A stretch of 64,000 nucleotides of DNA from an uncultured Collinsella sp. (GTDB lineage Bacteria > Actinomycetota > Coriobacteriia > Coriobacteriales > Coriobacteriaceae): contig CATYEN010000001.1 in assembly GCA_958405565.1 (NCBI GenBank), positions 62,001 to 126,000 on the forward strand, written 5' to 3'. Made by a program: the position numbers and the translations under genes. The notes below the pieces were generated by a model that saw only the letters and a program-made list of their open reading frames with translations, was not told where the DNA came from and did not search any database. The stretch's first letter is position 1, and each line of letters begins with the position of its first letter. Below, piece by piece: positions 7,818-16,299 of this stretch.

Positions 7818-9212
7818 CTAATTCAAGTTGAGATGGACCAAAAGAGCTTTGCGCTCGTTGGGAATGTTGTCTTCGATCACGGCGTCGAGGGCGGAGTTGA
7901 GAAGCTGCCCCAGTTCCGGCCCGGGCTTGACTCCAGCACGGATCAAGTCGCCGCCGTTGATGGCGAGCATCTTGAGCGTATAGGGCTCCCCCGCCTTCAG
8001 CAGCTCGTGCGACATCGCGCGCATCTCCTCAATCGTCTCAACGTAATAGAAGCACGACGGGGCCTTGCCGAGCGTGTCGGCACGCTTAAGATCCATGAGC
8101 TCGTCCATCAAACGCGGCGTGTCGACGCCCTCGCCCGAAAGCGCGCGCATCATATTGAGCAGGCAGGAGCGCTCGGGGCGCAGCGGCTTGTCGTGATATT
8201 TGATGAGCAGGCACACGTCGCGCACCAGGTCGTGCGAGAGCGCCAGGCGATCCATAATGACGCGCGCTTTCTTGGCGCCGAGCTCGGGATGACCGTAGAA
8301 GTGTCCGCTGCCGGCGTGATCGACCGTGAAACACTCGGGCTTGGACACATCGTGCAAAAACGCCGCCCACATAAGGCTCGACGAGGGCGCGACGCCGTCG
8401 CACAGCGCAAGCTCCCCTGCCACCGTCAGCACACGGGCGATATGCTCGTAAACGTTAAACGCATGATAGACACTTCGCTGATCAAAGCCGCGACCCGCTG
8501 CCAACTCGGGCACGGCGGCGCAGATGAGCTCGGGGTAGCGCAGCATGGCGTCTCCCCCATGACCGGTCGAAAGAATGCCCTCGAGCTCAATACCCACGCG
8601 CTCGCGCGCCACGGCGTCGAGCAGCGGCGCGCACTCGGCAAGCGCGCGCTTAGTCTCGGGCTCAATCATAAAGTCCAGGCGGCAGGCAAAGCGCACCGCA
8701 CGCAACATGCGCAGGGCGTCCTCGTTAAAGCGACGCTTGGAATCGCCGACAGCGCGAATCAGCTTGCGCTCCAAGTCACCCTGGCCGTCGTAGCGGTCGA
8801 CAAGCCCGCGCTCGGGATGCCAGGCCATAGCGTTGACGGTAAAGTCGCGGCGCGCCAGATCGTCCTCGAGCGAGGCGGCACGCTCCACACTCTGGGGATG
8901 GCGACCATCGGTGTAAAAGCCATCCAGACGGTACGTCGTGACCTCAATGCGCTCATCGTCACAAATGGCGGTAATGCCGCCAAATTTAATGCCCGACTCC
9001 ACAACCGCGATGCCGGCGGCCTCGAGCGCCGCTTTGGACTCCTGCCACAGGCCGCTGCAACACATATCTACATCGTGGCTGGGGCATCCCATCAGCGCGT
9101 CACGCACCCAACCGCCCACATACCAGGCCTCAAGACCGGCATCCTCGAGGGCTCGCAACACGCGCAGAGAGGCGGCTGACGGCTGCGTGGCGTTGAGCGA
9201 AACATTGCACAT
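7818..9212 (-). CDS. cca: CCA-adding tRNA nucleotidyltransferase
   Basis: A 464-residue enzyme that adds or repairs the 3' CCA of tRNAs. The start at 9212 is set by a strong AGGAGG about nine bases upstream. The N-terminal polymerase-beta-like domain shows YVGGWVRDALMG followed by HDVDM (the two catalytic carboxylates), then RRDFTVNAMAW and DEDALRMLRAVRFACRLDF-like motifs. A central HD domain is visible as AAFLHDVSKP, with later H and D residues (FYGHPELGA, LIKYHD). It is therefore a class II bacterial Cca with a metal-dependent HD phosphohydrolase part. It is monocistronic, upstream of tRNA-Glu. The neighbouring tRNA encodes its own CCA, so repair may be the main job for that tRNA. Confidence 0.95.
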   Translation of the reverse strand: MCNVSLNATQPSAASLRVLRALEDAGLEAWYVGGWVRDALMGCPSHDVDMCCSGLWQESKAALEAAGIAVVESGIKFGGITAICDDERIEVTTYRLDGFYTDGRHPQSVERAASLEDDLARRDFTVNAMAWHPERGLVDRYDGQGDLERKLIRAVGDSKRRFNEDALRMLRAVRFACRLDFMIEPETKRALAECAPLLDAVARERVGIELEGILSTGHGGDAMLRYPELICAAVPELAAGRGFDQRSVYHAFNVYEHIARVLTVAGELALCDGVAPSSSLMWAAFLHDVSKPECFTVDHAGSGHFYGHPELGAKKARVIMDRLALSHDLVRDVCLLIKYHDKPLRPERSCLLNMMRALSGEGVDTPRLMDELMDLKRADTLGKAPSCFYYVETIEEMRAMSHELLKAGEPYTLKMLAINGGDLIRAGVKPGPELGQLLNSALDAVIEDNIPNERKALLVHLNLN

Positions 9213-9343
9213 TCCTGTGGCCTCCTGCGATTGCGGGTATATCGATTGACGGTTTCCAAGAAGTCTAGCAAGAAACGGGAGCGGGCGCACACGCAAACGC
9301 GTTTCAAGCACGATTGAATCCCAAGAGCTCTGCCACCGAAATG

Positions 9344-9379
9344 AAAAAGCACCCGCCTCGGTAATCCGAGACGGGTGCT
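9344..9379 (-). terminator. Terminator after the first PfkB kinase gene
   Basis: On the minus strand a GC-rich stem (GCACCCG-x-CTCGG against its complement, 4-base loop) is followed by TTTTTCATTT. It ends the 9414-10346 gene. Confidence 0.85.
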
Positions 9380-9413
9380 CAACAAAGCAAGAAACCAAGG
9401 CCCGTACGTTGCG

Positions 9414-10346
9414 TTAGCAGACCTGACGGATGGCGATGCCCTTCTGATACTCATCGACCTTAGCAAAATCGCCCAAACCCGGGCACTCGACCACGTTGGC
9501 GCCGGTGGCCATCGAGAGGCGCAGAGCGTCCTCAACACGCTCGGGAGCGTCGTGCCACACGGACAGGAAGGCAGCGAGCGAGGAATCGCCGGCGCAGACC
9601 GTCGACAGCAGCTTGACCTCAAAGGTGCGGTTGGCAAACCAGATGTGCTCGCCGTTGGAGAAGTACGCGCCGTCGCCACCAAGGGTCAGCAGGACGTTCT
9701 TGGCGCCCTTGGCATGCAGCTCGGCCATCGCGCCCTTGACAGACTCGTCGTCGCCACCGCTCACCTTAATGCCAAAGATGTCGAGCAGCTCGTCGTCGTT
9801 GGGCTTAATGAGCAGCGGCTCCATGGCAATGAGGTCTGCCAGCTGATGGCTCGAGATATCGAGCACGAACTCAGCGCCTTTCGCCTTCACGCGGCGCAGG
9901 ACCTCGGCCAGGAAGCCCTCGGAGGTGTTGGGAGGCAGCGAGCCGCTAATGACCAGGCAGGTCATGTCTGCGAGCGAATCGATAAGCTCAAACATCTCCT
10001 GCTCGTTGGCCTCGTTGATGGCGGCACCGGCGTTGACCATGTTGTACTCGGTGTCGGGGCCGGCGTTGAGGAAGACGTTGACGCGCGTGATGCCGTCGGT
10101 CCACACGGGCTTGACGGGCACGCCCAGGGCCTCGGCGCCCTTGACGATGAACTCACCCGAGAAGCCGGCAAAAAAGCCCAGGATCGTGGTGTCGACGCCG
10201 TAGTGATCGAGCGTGAACGAGACATTGAGGCCCTTGCCGTTGGGCGTATAGACCGCGTTGCGCGTGCGGGTGACGGTGTTGGCCGAAAGGCCGTCGCAGG
10301 CGATGTTGTAGTCAATGGCGGGATTTGCAGTGAGCGTATAAATCAT
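9414..10346 (-). CDS. PfkB-family hexose-phosphate kinase, probable 1-phosphofructokinase (copy 1)
   Basis: A 310-residue ribokinase-type sugar kinase. The start at 10346 follows AAAGGA by six bases. The N-terminal signature is IYTLTANPAIDY, and NGKGLNVS marks the FruK/LacC branch. The second PfkB signature near residue 251 reads VCAGDSS, where most family members have V-G-A-G-D; the catalytic Asp254 is retained. The likely reaction is ATP-dependent phosphorylation of fructose 1-phosphate (or tagatose 6-phosphate). The next gene upstream is a paralogue, followed by ptsI and ptsH, so the pair probably serves PTS-imported sugar. It has its own hairpin-separated leader with a TTTCA/TGAAA dyad. 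The exact substrate is uncertain. Confidence 0.87.
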   Translation of the reverse strand: MIYTLTANPAIDYNIACDGLSANTVTRTRNAVYTPNGKGLNVSFTLDHYGVDTTILGFFAGFSGEFIVKGAEALGVPVKPVWTDGITRVNVFLNAGPDTEYNMVNAGAAINEANEQEMFELIDSLADMTCLVISGSLPPNTSEGFLAEVLRRVKAKGAEFVLDISSHQLADLIAMEPLLIKPNDDELLDIFGIKVSGGDDESVKGAMAELHAKGAKNVLLTLGGDGAYFSNGEHIWFANRTFEVKLLSTVCAGDSSLAAFLSVWHDAPERVEDALRLSMATGANVVECPGLGDFAKVDEYQKGIAIRQVC

Positions 10347-10354
10347 GAATGTTC

Positions 10355-10382
10355 CTTTCACGAAGCAACGTGTTAATGAAAG
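10355..10382 (-). promoter_or_regulatory. Candidate operator in the kinase leader
   Basis: A dyad CTTTCA-N16-TGAAAG with inner CACG/CGTG arms lies directly upstream of the copy 1 ribosome-binding site. Its half-sites resemble those upstream of the EIIBCA gene at 16300-16314. Binding by the RpiR regulator is only inferred. Confidence 0.35.
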
Positions 10383-10474
10383 TATATTCCACGTATCGGT
10401 AAAAGGCTAGGACAACTCGGCGAACGGTGTGGAAGCGATGAAGTACGGCAGGACACCTCTCCCCCATGGCGGAA

Positions 10475-10506
10475 CAAAAAGGCGCCCCAGCCGAAACCGG
10501 GGCGCC
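10475..10506 (-). terminator. Terminator after the second PfkB kinase gene
   Basis: On the minus strand an eight-pair GGCGCCCC hairpin is followed by TTTTTGTTCC. It separates the two tandem kinase genes into different transcription units or attenuates read-through. Confidence 0.88.
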
Positions 10507-10534
10507 GCATGCGCACGAATATGTCGCGTTTCGA

Positions 10535-11467
10535 TTACTGACGATCGAGCTTGCGGACAGCAACGCGCTTGCTGTACTCATCGACGTGGCCGAAGTCGCC
10601 GATGCCGACGGACTCGGCAACGTTGGCGCCGGTGGCCATAGCGAGCTTCATGGCCTCCTCGACGTTGTCGCGATCCCTGTACCACTTGTGCAGGAACGCA
10701 GCGAGGGTGCAGTCGCCGGCGCAGACGGAAGAGACCAGCTTGATGTTGAACTCACGCTTGGCATACCAGATGTCCTCGCCGTTGGAGAAGTAGGCGTCAC
10801 CGCGGCTACCACGGGTGAGCAGCACGTTCTGGACGCCAGCCTCGTGAGCCAGCTTCATGGCAACGCGGACCTCGTCGTCGGTGTCGACCGGCACGCCGAA
10901 GATGGCCTTCATCTCGTGATGGTTCGGCTTGATGAGCAGCGGCTTCTTGTGAGCGAGCTCCTTGAGCTTGTCGGAGGACAGGTCCAGGACGACGTCGGCG
11001 CCACGGGCCTGAGCGTGCTCCATGACCTGAGCCAGGAAGTCGGGCGTAGCTTTGGGAGGCACGGAGCCGGAGACGATCAGGCACTCAAGGTCGCCCGCGG
11101 TGTCCAGGATGTTGTAGAGCTCCTCCTGGTGCTGCGGCGTGATCGGAGCACCAGGGTTCAAGATGCCGTACTCGTGCTGGCCATCGTTGACGTAGGTGTT
11201 GATGCGCGTGATACCGTCGGTCCAGACCGGGCGGCAGAGGCAACCCAGGTTCATGACCTCCTCGACGATAAACTTGCCCGTGAAGCCGGCGAAGAAGCCG
11301 AGCGCGACGGTGTCGACGCCCATCTTCTTAAAGGCGAAGGACACGTCGAGGCCCTTGCCGTTAGCCGTGTAGCTGGCCGAGCCGGTGCGGACGTTCTCGT
11401 CGGGCTCGAGCGGAGAGCTCGAAACCGTCATGTCGACAGCCGGGTTAGCGGTTAGCGTGTAGAACAT
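10535..11467 (-). CDS. PfkB-family hexose-phosphate kinase, probable 1-phosphofructokinase (copy 2)
   Basis: A 310-residue paralogue of the adjacent kinase, alike over its whole length. It shares the FYTLTANPAVD start, NGKGLDVSFA, the PVWTDGITRIN stretch and the terminal DEYSK region. The ATG at 11467 follows AGGGGG by about eight bases. As in copy 1, the catalytic loop is VCAGDCT (Cys249, Asp252) instead of the common GAGD. It lies downstream of ptsI with a 74-base gap that holds a hairpin. Likely substrates are fructose 1-phosphate or tagatose 6-phosphate, one per copy. A tandem duplication that has diverged clearly is the simplest history. Confidence 0.87.
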   Translation of the reverse strand: MFYTLTANPAVDMTVSSSPLEPDENVRTGSASYTANGKGLDVSFAFKKMGVDTVALGFFAGFTGKFIVEEVMNLGCLCRPVWTDGITRINTYVNDGQHEYGILNPGAPITPQHQEELYNILDTAGDLECLIVSGSVPPKATPDFLAQVMEHAQARGADVVLDLSSDKLKELAHKKPLLIKPNHHEMKAIFGVPVDTDDEVRVAMKLAHEAGVQNVLLTRGSRGDAYFSNGEDIWYAKREFNIKLVSSVCAGDCTLAAFLHKWYRDRDNVEEAMKLAMATGANVAESVGIGDFGHVDEYSKRVAVRKLDRQ

Positions 11468-11494
11468 TTACAGTACCCCCTGTATATGTGAGGG

Positions 11495-11524
11495 CCGCGT
11501 GGTCGGCCCATTCCAACCACGCGG
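11495..11524 (-). other. Intercistronic hairpin between ptsI and kinase copy 2
   Basis: Nine-base arms CCGCGTGGT/ACCACGCGG enclose a 12-base loop with no U-tract. It may stabilise or process the ptsI mRNA end rather than terminate transcription. Confidence 0.5.
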
Positions 11525-11541
11525 TTACCTCTGATACCAAA

Positions 11542-13245
11542 TTAGCGAGCTGCGGACTCGAGCAGTGCCTTGACCTCGGCAGCGGTGTTGCAGGCGAGCG
11601 CCTTCTCGGCGAGCTCGTCGCACTCGGCCTTGGTCCACTGGCTGATGGTCTTGCGGGCGCGCAGGATGGACGGAGCGCTCATCGAGAACTCCTCCAGGCC
11701 CCAGCTGATCAGCAGCGGCTCGAGCAGCGGATCGGCAGCAGCCTCGCCGCACATACCGACCATGATGCCGGCCTTCACGCCGCTCTCGATGATGTTCTTG
11801 AGCGAGCGGAGCACGGCGGGATAGTAAACCTGGTACAGGTTGGAGATGGTGTCGTTACCACGGTCGGCGCACATGGTGTAGCCGATCAGGTCGTTGGTGC
11901 CGATGGAGAAGAAGTCGGCGACCTCGGCCAGGCGGTCGGCGAGCAGCGAGGCGGCAGGCGTCTCGACCATGATGCCGACCTCGATGTTCTCGTTGAACTT
12001 GCGACCCTCTTCGGTCAGCTCGGCCTTGCACTGCTCGACAAGCTCCTTGACAGCCAAGACCTCCTCGACACAGGTGACGAGCGGGATCATGATCTTGACG
12101 TCACCGAAGGCGCTAGCGCGCAGCAGGGCGCGGAGCTGGACCTTGTACTGGTCGGGGTTGGCCAGGCAGTAACGCACGGCGCGGAAGCCCATGAAGGGGT
12201 TCTCTTCCTTGACCATGTGCAGGTACGGAATCTCCTTGTCGCCACCCACATCGAGCGTGCGGATGATGACCGGAGCGCCCTTGAGCGCGCTGGCGACCTT
12301 ACGGTAGGCGGTAAACTGCTCCTCCTCGGAAGGAAGCTCAGCAGAGTCCATGAACAGGAACTCGGAACGGAACAGGCCAATAGCCTCGGCGTCGTGATCG
12401 AGCGCGTTGGGCACGTCATCGGGGTTGCCGATGTTGCAGGCAATGATCTTCTTGATGCCGTCGGCAGTCACGGACGGCTTGCCGCGGAAGGCCTCGAGAG
12501 CCGCCTTCTCGGCAGCGAAAGCCTCGGCCTTGGCAGTGTAGGCGGCGAGCGTCTCCTCATCGGGATCGGCCTCAACGATACCCTTGCCACCGTCAACGAC
12601 AACGGTCATGCCGTTGCGCAGTGCGGTGCAGCTGTTGGAAACCGAAAGGACGGCCGGGATCTCGAGGGCGCGCGCGATGATCGCGGAGTGTGACGTGCGG
12701 CCACCGGTCTCGGTGACGATGCCGGCAACATGGGCCTTATCGATCGTGGCGGTCATGGACGGCGTGAGGTCGTGCACGACAACGACGGTATTCTCGGGCA
12801 GGACGGAGAGGTCGACGACCTCCTTGCCCAGCAGCTCGGCCAGAATACCGGTGCGGATGTCGGCGATGTCGGCCGCGCGCAGACGGAACATCTCGTCGTC
12901 CATGGACAGGAACATGTTCTCGAACATGGTCGAGGTGTCCATGAGCGCCTGCTCGGCGCAGGTGCCGCCGTCAATGGCGGCGTTGATGGCGTCGGTCATG
13001 CCCGGATCCTGAGCCAGGACAATGTGTCCGCTCATGATCTCGGCCTCGGCCTCGCCCACCGTCTCCTTCATGTGGTCGGCCTGAGCCTGGGTCTTCTCGC
13101 AGAAGACCGAAAGAGCGGTCCGATAGCGCTCCTTCTCTGCTGCCGAATCAGCAACCTCGTGCGGCTCAAACGTCAAGTCGGGATCGACGGCGACCATGAC
13201 GGTGCCGATACCGATGCCCTCGGAAGCGTTGACTCCCTGATACAT
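11542..13245 (-). CDS. ptsI: PTS enzyme I (phosphoenolpyruvate-protein phosphotransferase)
   Basis: A 567-residue cytoplasmic enzyme that takes phosphate from PEP and passes it to HPr, the first step of all PTS sugar uptake. The start at 13245 (MYQGVNAS) is preferred because GAGAGG lies about seven bases upstream; an ATG two codons earlier is too close to it. The phosphorylated histidine is His186 in GGRTSHSAIIARAL. The C-terminal PEP-binding barrel shows LFRSEFLFMD, RTLDVGGDK and the FFSIGTNDLIGYT motif. It lies 133 bases downstream of ptsH with a hairpin between, and upstream of the sugar kinases. Length and all motifs are normal. Confidence 0.97.
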   Translation of the reverse strand: MYQGVNASEGIGIGTVMVAVDPDLTFEPHEVADSAAEKERYRTALSVFCEKTQAQADHMKETVGEAEAEIMSGHIVLAQDPGMTDAINAAIDGGTCAEQALMDTSTMFENMFLSMDDEMFRLRAADIADIRTGILAELLGKEVVDLSVLPENTVVVVHDLTPSMTATIDKAHVAGIVTETGGRTSHSAIIARALEIPAVLSVSNSCTALRNGMTVVVDGGKGIVEADPDEETLAAYTAKAEAFAAEKAALEAFRGKPSVTADGIKKIIACNIGNPDDVPNALDHDAEAIGLFRSEFLFMDSAELPSEEEQFTAYRKVASALKGAPVIIRTLDVGGDKEIPYLHMVKEENPFMGFRAVRYCLANPDQYKVQLRALLRASAFGDVKIMIPLVTCVEEVLAVKELVEQCKAELTEEGRKFNENIEVGIMVETPAASLLADRLAEVADFFSIGTNDLIGYTMCADRGNDTISNLYQVYYPAVLRSLKNIIESGVKAGIMVGMCGEAAADPLLEPLLISWGLEEFSMSAPSILRARKTISQWTKAECDELAEKALACNTAAEVKALLESAAR

Positions 13246-13294
13246 TCCCATTCCTCTCTCCGTGTCATGTGATAAAGCGTTTTGCCATATCCAT

Positions 13295-13333
13295 GACAAA
13301 AGAGCGCAGCTACCTTAAAACAGGTCACTGCGC
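13295..13333 (-). terminator. Hairpin with short U-run between ptsH and ptsI
   Basis: On the minus strand GCGCAG-N2-ACCT pairs with AGGT-N2-CTGCGC and is followed by TCTTTTG. It may be a partial terminator giving more HPr than enzyme I. Confidence 0.6.
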
Positions 13334-13378
13334 CCCCAAATATGAACTTAGTTGTTCAACATGCGACCCGTTTGAGTT

Positions 13379-13642
13379 CTACTCGCCAAGACCGCTCTTG
13401 ATGAGCTCGATGGCAGCAGCCAGAGCCTCGGCCTCGTCGGCGCCGTCGCACTTGACCTCGACCTCGGTGCCGCAGGGGATACCAGCAGCCATGAGGGCCA
13501 TCGGGGACTTGCCGTTGACCTCCTTCTCGGGGGTGACGACCGTCACATCACAGGCGTACTTGCCCATGGTGGAGGCAAACAGACCAGCCGGACGCATGTG
13601 CAGACCCTGAGGATTAACGAGGGTAGCCTTCTCAGAAACCAT
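13379..13642 (-). CDS. ptsH: PTS phosphocarrier protein HPr
   Basis: An 87-residue HPr. The active-site His15 lies in GLHMRPAG, where the usual sequence is GLHARPAG. The regulatory Ser46 is present in NGKSPMALM, as expected for organisms with HPr kinase control, although hprK is not in this window. AAAAGGAG precedes the start. It carries phosphate from enzyme I to sugar-specific EIIA domains such as the one in the neighbouring EIIBCA protein. The order on the minus strand is ptsH, ptsI, then two PfkB kinases. Confidence 0.97.
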   Translation of the reverse strand: MVSEKATLVNPQGLHMRPAGLFASTMGKYACDVTVVTPEKEVNGKSPMALMAAGIPCGTEVEVKCDGADEAEALAAAIELIKSGLGE

Positions 13643-13782
13643 AATTGACTCCTTTTTTGTGTTTAACCCCTGTCATGCATGTGGCAGGAGTCAGATTCAC
13701 GACGTTGTTTATATTAACTCACATCAAACGGTTTTTCATTGTGTTTCGCACGAATTATTGGACAGATGTCGTTCGCTGTCCG

Positions 13783-13908
13783 CTCGCCTGCCGGGCGGGG
13801 CGGTTAAGTTTGCTGCTCTACAGTCCTGCGCAAGACGGAAAGCACATTAAGTGCTTTCCTTTGCGTGCGGAACTCGCGACAAACTTAATCGCCCGCCGGG
13901 CGGGCGAG
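13783..13908. repeat. Large inverted-repeat element with nested hairpin
   Basis: Arms of about 30 bases (13783-13812 and 13880-13908) are complementary with about four mismatches and are very GC-rich, ending in TTAAGTTTG. Inside is a second hairpin, with nine-base arms GGAAAGCAC/GTGCTTTCC around ATTAA at 13837-13859 and outer CGCAA/TTGCG pairs. No open frame fits. It could be a miniature transposable element or a structured RNA. Confidence 0.65.
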
Positions 13909-14015
13909 CTGCGGAAACTCGGTCGATCCAAAGTAATATCGTGCGAACGGAATTCTGGCTGATGAACTGTTCGCGACAAAGACTTGATAGGTAGCCCCCT
14001 CTATACCCTTTTATA

Positions 14016-14096
14016 GGTTGCGGTGAAATAGGGACTGATTTTGCGATTGAAACGTTTAAACATTCCCTATTTCACCGCACCTTACAGAAGGGAATG
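14016..14096. repeat. Inverted pair of TATTTCACCGCA repeats
   Basis: GGTTGCGGTGAAATAGGGA on one side (14016-14034) faces TCCCTATTTCACCGCACC on the other (14064-14081), 29 bases apart. A further copy is at 5373-5399. The arms would form a stem of about 17 pairs. Confidence 0.65.
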
Positions 14097-14130
14097 AAAA
14101 AAGGCGGGGGCTCCGGGTGGAGTCCTCGCC
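14097..14130 (-). terminator. Terminator of the EIIBCA gene
   Basis: On the minus strand a 12-pair GC-rich stem with two mismatches and an ACCC loop is followed by TTTTTT. It lies about 40 bases past the EIIBCA stop. Confidence 0.85.
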
Positions 14131-14168
14131 TTTGTTACAGGGGGCGACGTTAATCGCGTGCCGTGGAA

Positions 14169-16172
14169 TTAGACCAGGCGGGCGTTGATCGTCTTGGCGA
14201 TCTCGGCGGCGTCGGTGGAACCCTTGACGGTGCCACGGAAGTCCTCGTCCATGAGCGCCTCGGCGACCTTGGACAGGATCTTGAGGTGCGTGGTGCCAGC
14301 CTGTGCACCAGGGATGAGCAGAGCGATGGCCACGTTGACGGGAGCGCCGTCCATGGTATCCCAACCGGTCACGCCGGACTCGTCCTTAACGACGATGACG
14401 GCAGCCTCAGTAATGGCGTCGGACTTAGCATGCGGGATGGCGAAGCCCTCCATCATGCCCGTGGTGCCCTCGGCCTCGCGGGCCAGGAAGGCGTTCATCA
14501 CGGCGTCGGCGTCGCTGGCGATACCAGCCTTGACAGCCTGGTTGGAAACGAAGCTCAGAGCCTCGTCACGAGAAGCGAAGTCCTCGGCGACAAAGACATT
14601 CTCAACCTTCACGAAGTCGGCAGCCTCGGCCTTGGGGGCCTCGACGGCAGCGGCCTTGGAAGCCTCAACCGGCTTGGCTACAGGAGCGGCCTTCTGATTC
14701 TTCTCGAAGTCGTACTTCTTGAAAGCCACGAACAGGATGCCACCGACCACAGCGCCGATGAGGATCGCGAGGACCCACAGCGGACCGTTCTCGACAACGG
14801 GCAGGACCAGGAAGCCACCGTGAGGCGCCGGATCGTGGACGTTGAACATAATGGTCAGGATCGAAGCGATAGAGGAACCAAGCATCATGATGGGCATGAC
14901 GGGCCAGATGTTCTTGGTCATGAACGGAATGGCGCCCTCGGTGATGTGGGTGCAACCAAGGATGAGGTTGACGATACCGGCGTCGTGATCCTCCTGGCTG
15001 AAGTACTTCTTGCCGACGACGACGGCGAAGGTGGTGATCAGCGGCGGAACGATGCAGGCGGCGGAGACGGCAGCCATGAAGTTGGTGCCGAAGTTGTAGG
15101 TGTCGGTGCCGACACCGGCGGCCAGGGCCTCGGTGAGCATAGCGGTACCGGTGACGTAAGCAGCCTTGTTGACCGGGCCGCCCATGTCAACGGCGCACAT
15201 GCAGCCGATGGCAAGGCCCAGGACAATGGCGCCAGAGGCAGACAGACCCTTGAGGAAGTCCATCATGGCGGTGTTGATGGCAGCCATGGGGCCGGAGATG
15301 CCGAGCATGACCAGGCCGACGATGGCGGTCGAGAACAGCGGGTACAGGAAGATAGCCTTGAGGCCGTCCAGATTCTTGGGCAGCTTGGAGAAGACCTTCT
15401 CGAGCAGCAGGATGACATAGCCAGCGAGGAAGCCGCCGACGATGCCGCCCAGGAAGCCGAAGCCCACGCCGGCGCCGCCGGCGTCGATCATGCCGGTCTC
15501 GGCGTTAACGGGCAGGCCCTGGATGGCGATCATACCGGCAACGAAGCCGGGGACGAGCGCCGGGCGCTTGCCGATGGACTCGGCGATGTAGGCGGAAAGC
15601 ACGGGAACCATGAGGTTCATGGCAATGCCGCCGATGATCTTGAGCATAGCGGCAAAGCTGTTGTAGTCAGACGCCGTCGAATCGAAGGACGTGATGCCCC
15701 ACAGGAACGAAACGGCGGTCAGGACACCACCGGCGACGACGAAGACCAGCATGTGGCTGACGCCGTTCATGAGGTGCTTGTAGATGATGTGGCCGATGGA
15801 CTCCTTCTCCTCGACCTCATCCTCGACATCGGCAGCAGCCGCAACCGAGTCGTCACCCTTGGCGGCGAGCGCGCGGTCGATCAGCTTACCGGCTGCCTCA
15901 ACGGACAGGGCCTTGGAAACACCAACGGAAACCATGCGCTTGCCGGCGAAACGCTCCGCCTGGACATCCTTATCGGCTGCGACGACGACGGCCTTGGCAC
16001 CGGCGATCTCGCTCTTGGTGAGCTCGTTCTCGACACCGACCTGGCCATGGGTCTCAACCTTAATGGTCAGACCTCGCTCGGCAGCTGCCTTCTCCAGCGC
16101 CTCCTTCGCCATGAAGGTGTGCGCGATGCCGGTCGGGCAACCGGTAGCGGCGATGATGTCAAACTTAGCCAT
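14169..16172 (-). CDS. PTS fructose-type transporter, EIIBCA fusion
   Basis: A 667-residue membrane permease that imports and phosphorylates a sugar, probably fructose. The start at 16172 follows AGGAGGG by five bases. Domains in order: EIIB at residues 1-105 with the phosphocysteine in ATGCPTGIAHT (Cys12); an acidic linker; EIIC at about 125-490 with several membrane segments and GCTHITEGAIPF; an Ala/Pro/Lys-rich linker; and EIIA at about 535-667 with the phosphohistidine in GFAIPHAKSD (near residue 581). Most FruA proteins have a different domain order (A-B-C), so the B-C-A order is notable but known. It is divergent from an RpiR regulator. The two kinases downstream of ptsI would phosphorylate a sugar 1-phosphate product. 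Confidence 0.93.
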   Translation of the reverse strand: MAKFDIIAATGCPTGIAHTFMAKEALEKAAAERGLTIKVETHGQVGVENELTKSEIAGAKAVVVAADKDVQAERFAGKRMVSVGVSKALSVEAAGKLIDRALAAKGDDSVAAAADVEDEVEEKESIGHIIYKHLMNGVSHMLVFVVAGGVLTAVSFLWGITSFDSTASDYNSFAAMLKIIGGIAMNLMVPVLSAYIAESIGKRPALVPGFVAGMIAIQGLPVNAETGMIDAGGAGVGFGFLGGIVGGFLAGYVILLLEKVFSKLPKNLDGLKAIFLYPLFSTAIVGLVMLGISGPMAAINTAMMDFLKGLSASGAIVLGLAIGCMCAVDMGGPVNKAAYVTGTAMLTEALAAGVGTDTYNFGTNFMAAVSAACIVPPLITTFAVVVGKKYFSQEDHDAGIVNLILGCTHITEGAIPFMTKNIWPVMPIMMLGSSIASILTIMFNVHDPAPHGGFLVLPVVENGPLWVLAILIGAVVGGILFVAFKKYDFEKNQKAAPVAKPVEASKAAAVEAPKAEAADFVKVENVFVAEDFASRDEALSFVSNQAVKAGIASDADAVMNAFLAREAEGTTGMMEGFAIPHAKSDAITEAAVIVVKDESGVTGWDTMDGAPVNVAIALLIPGAQAGTTHLKILSKVAEALMDEDFRGTVKGSTDAAEIAKTINARLV

Positions 16173-16299
16173 GTGTCCCTCCTTCTTGAGTACTGCGCCC
16201 GCAGGCGCTCCCCTACACGCGCATCCTTGCGCGCTTTTCCACAACTGAAAGATACCAACCTACCGTCCGCGTGAGAAGAGACAAGGCGCAATTCTCCGG

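Larger units (their letters stand above)
13643..14168. other. Long intergenic region with ptsH promoter area and repeats
   Basis: This 526-base gap has no credible gene. On the minus strand it holds the ptsH leader with a TAATAT -10 candidate at 13711-13716. It also holds a large inverted-repeat element (13783-13908), a pair of inverted TATTTCACCGCA repeats (14016-14096) and the EIIBCA terminator. Confidence 0.7.

Noticed and set aside
14163..16274. Long plus-strand open frame opposite EIIBCA
   Set aside because: The translation is Gly/Asp/Val-rich without motifs, and the minus strand has complete PTS domains with a good ribosome site.
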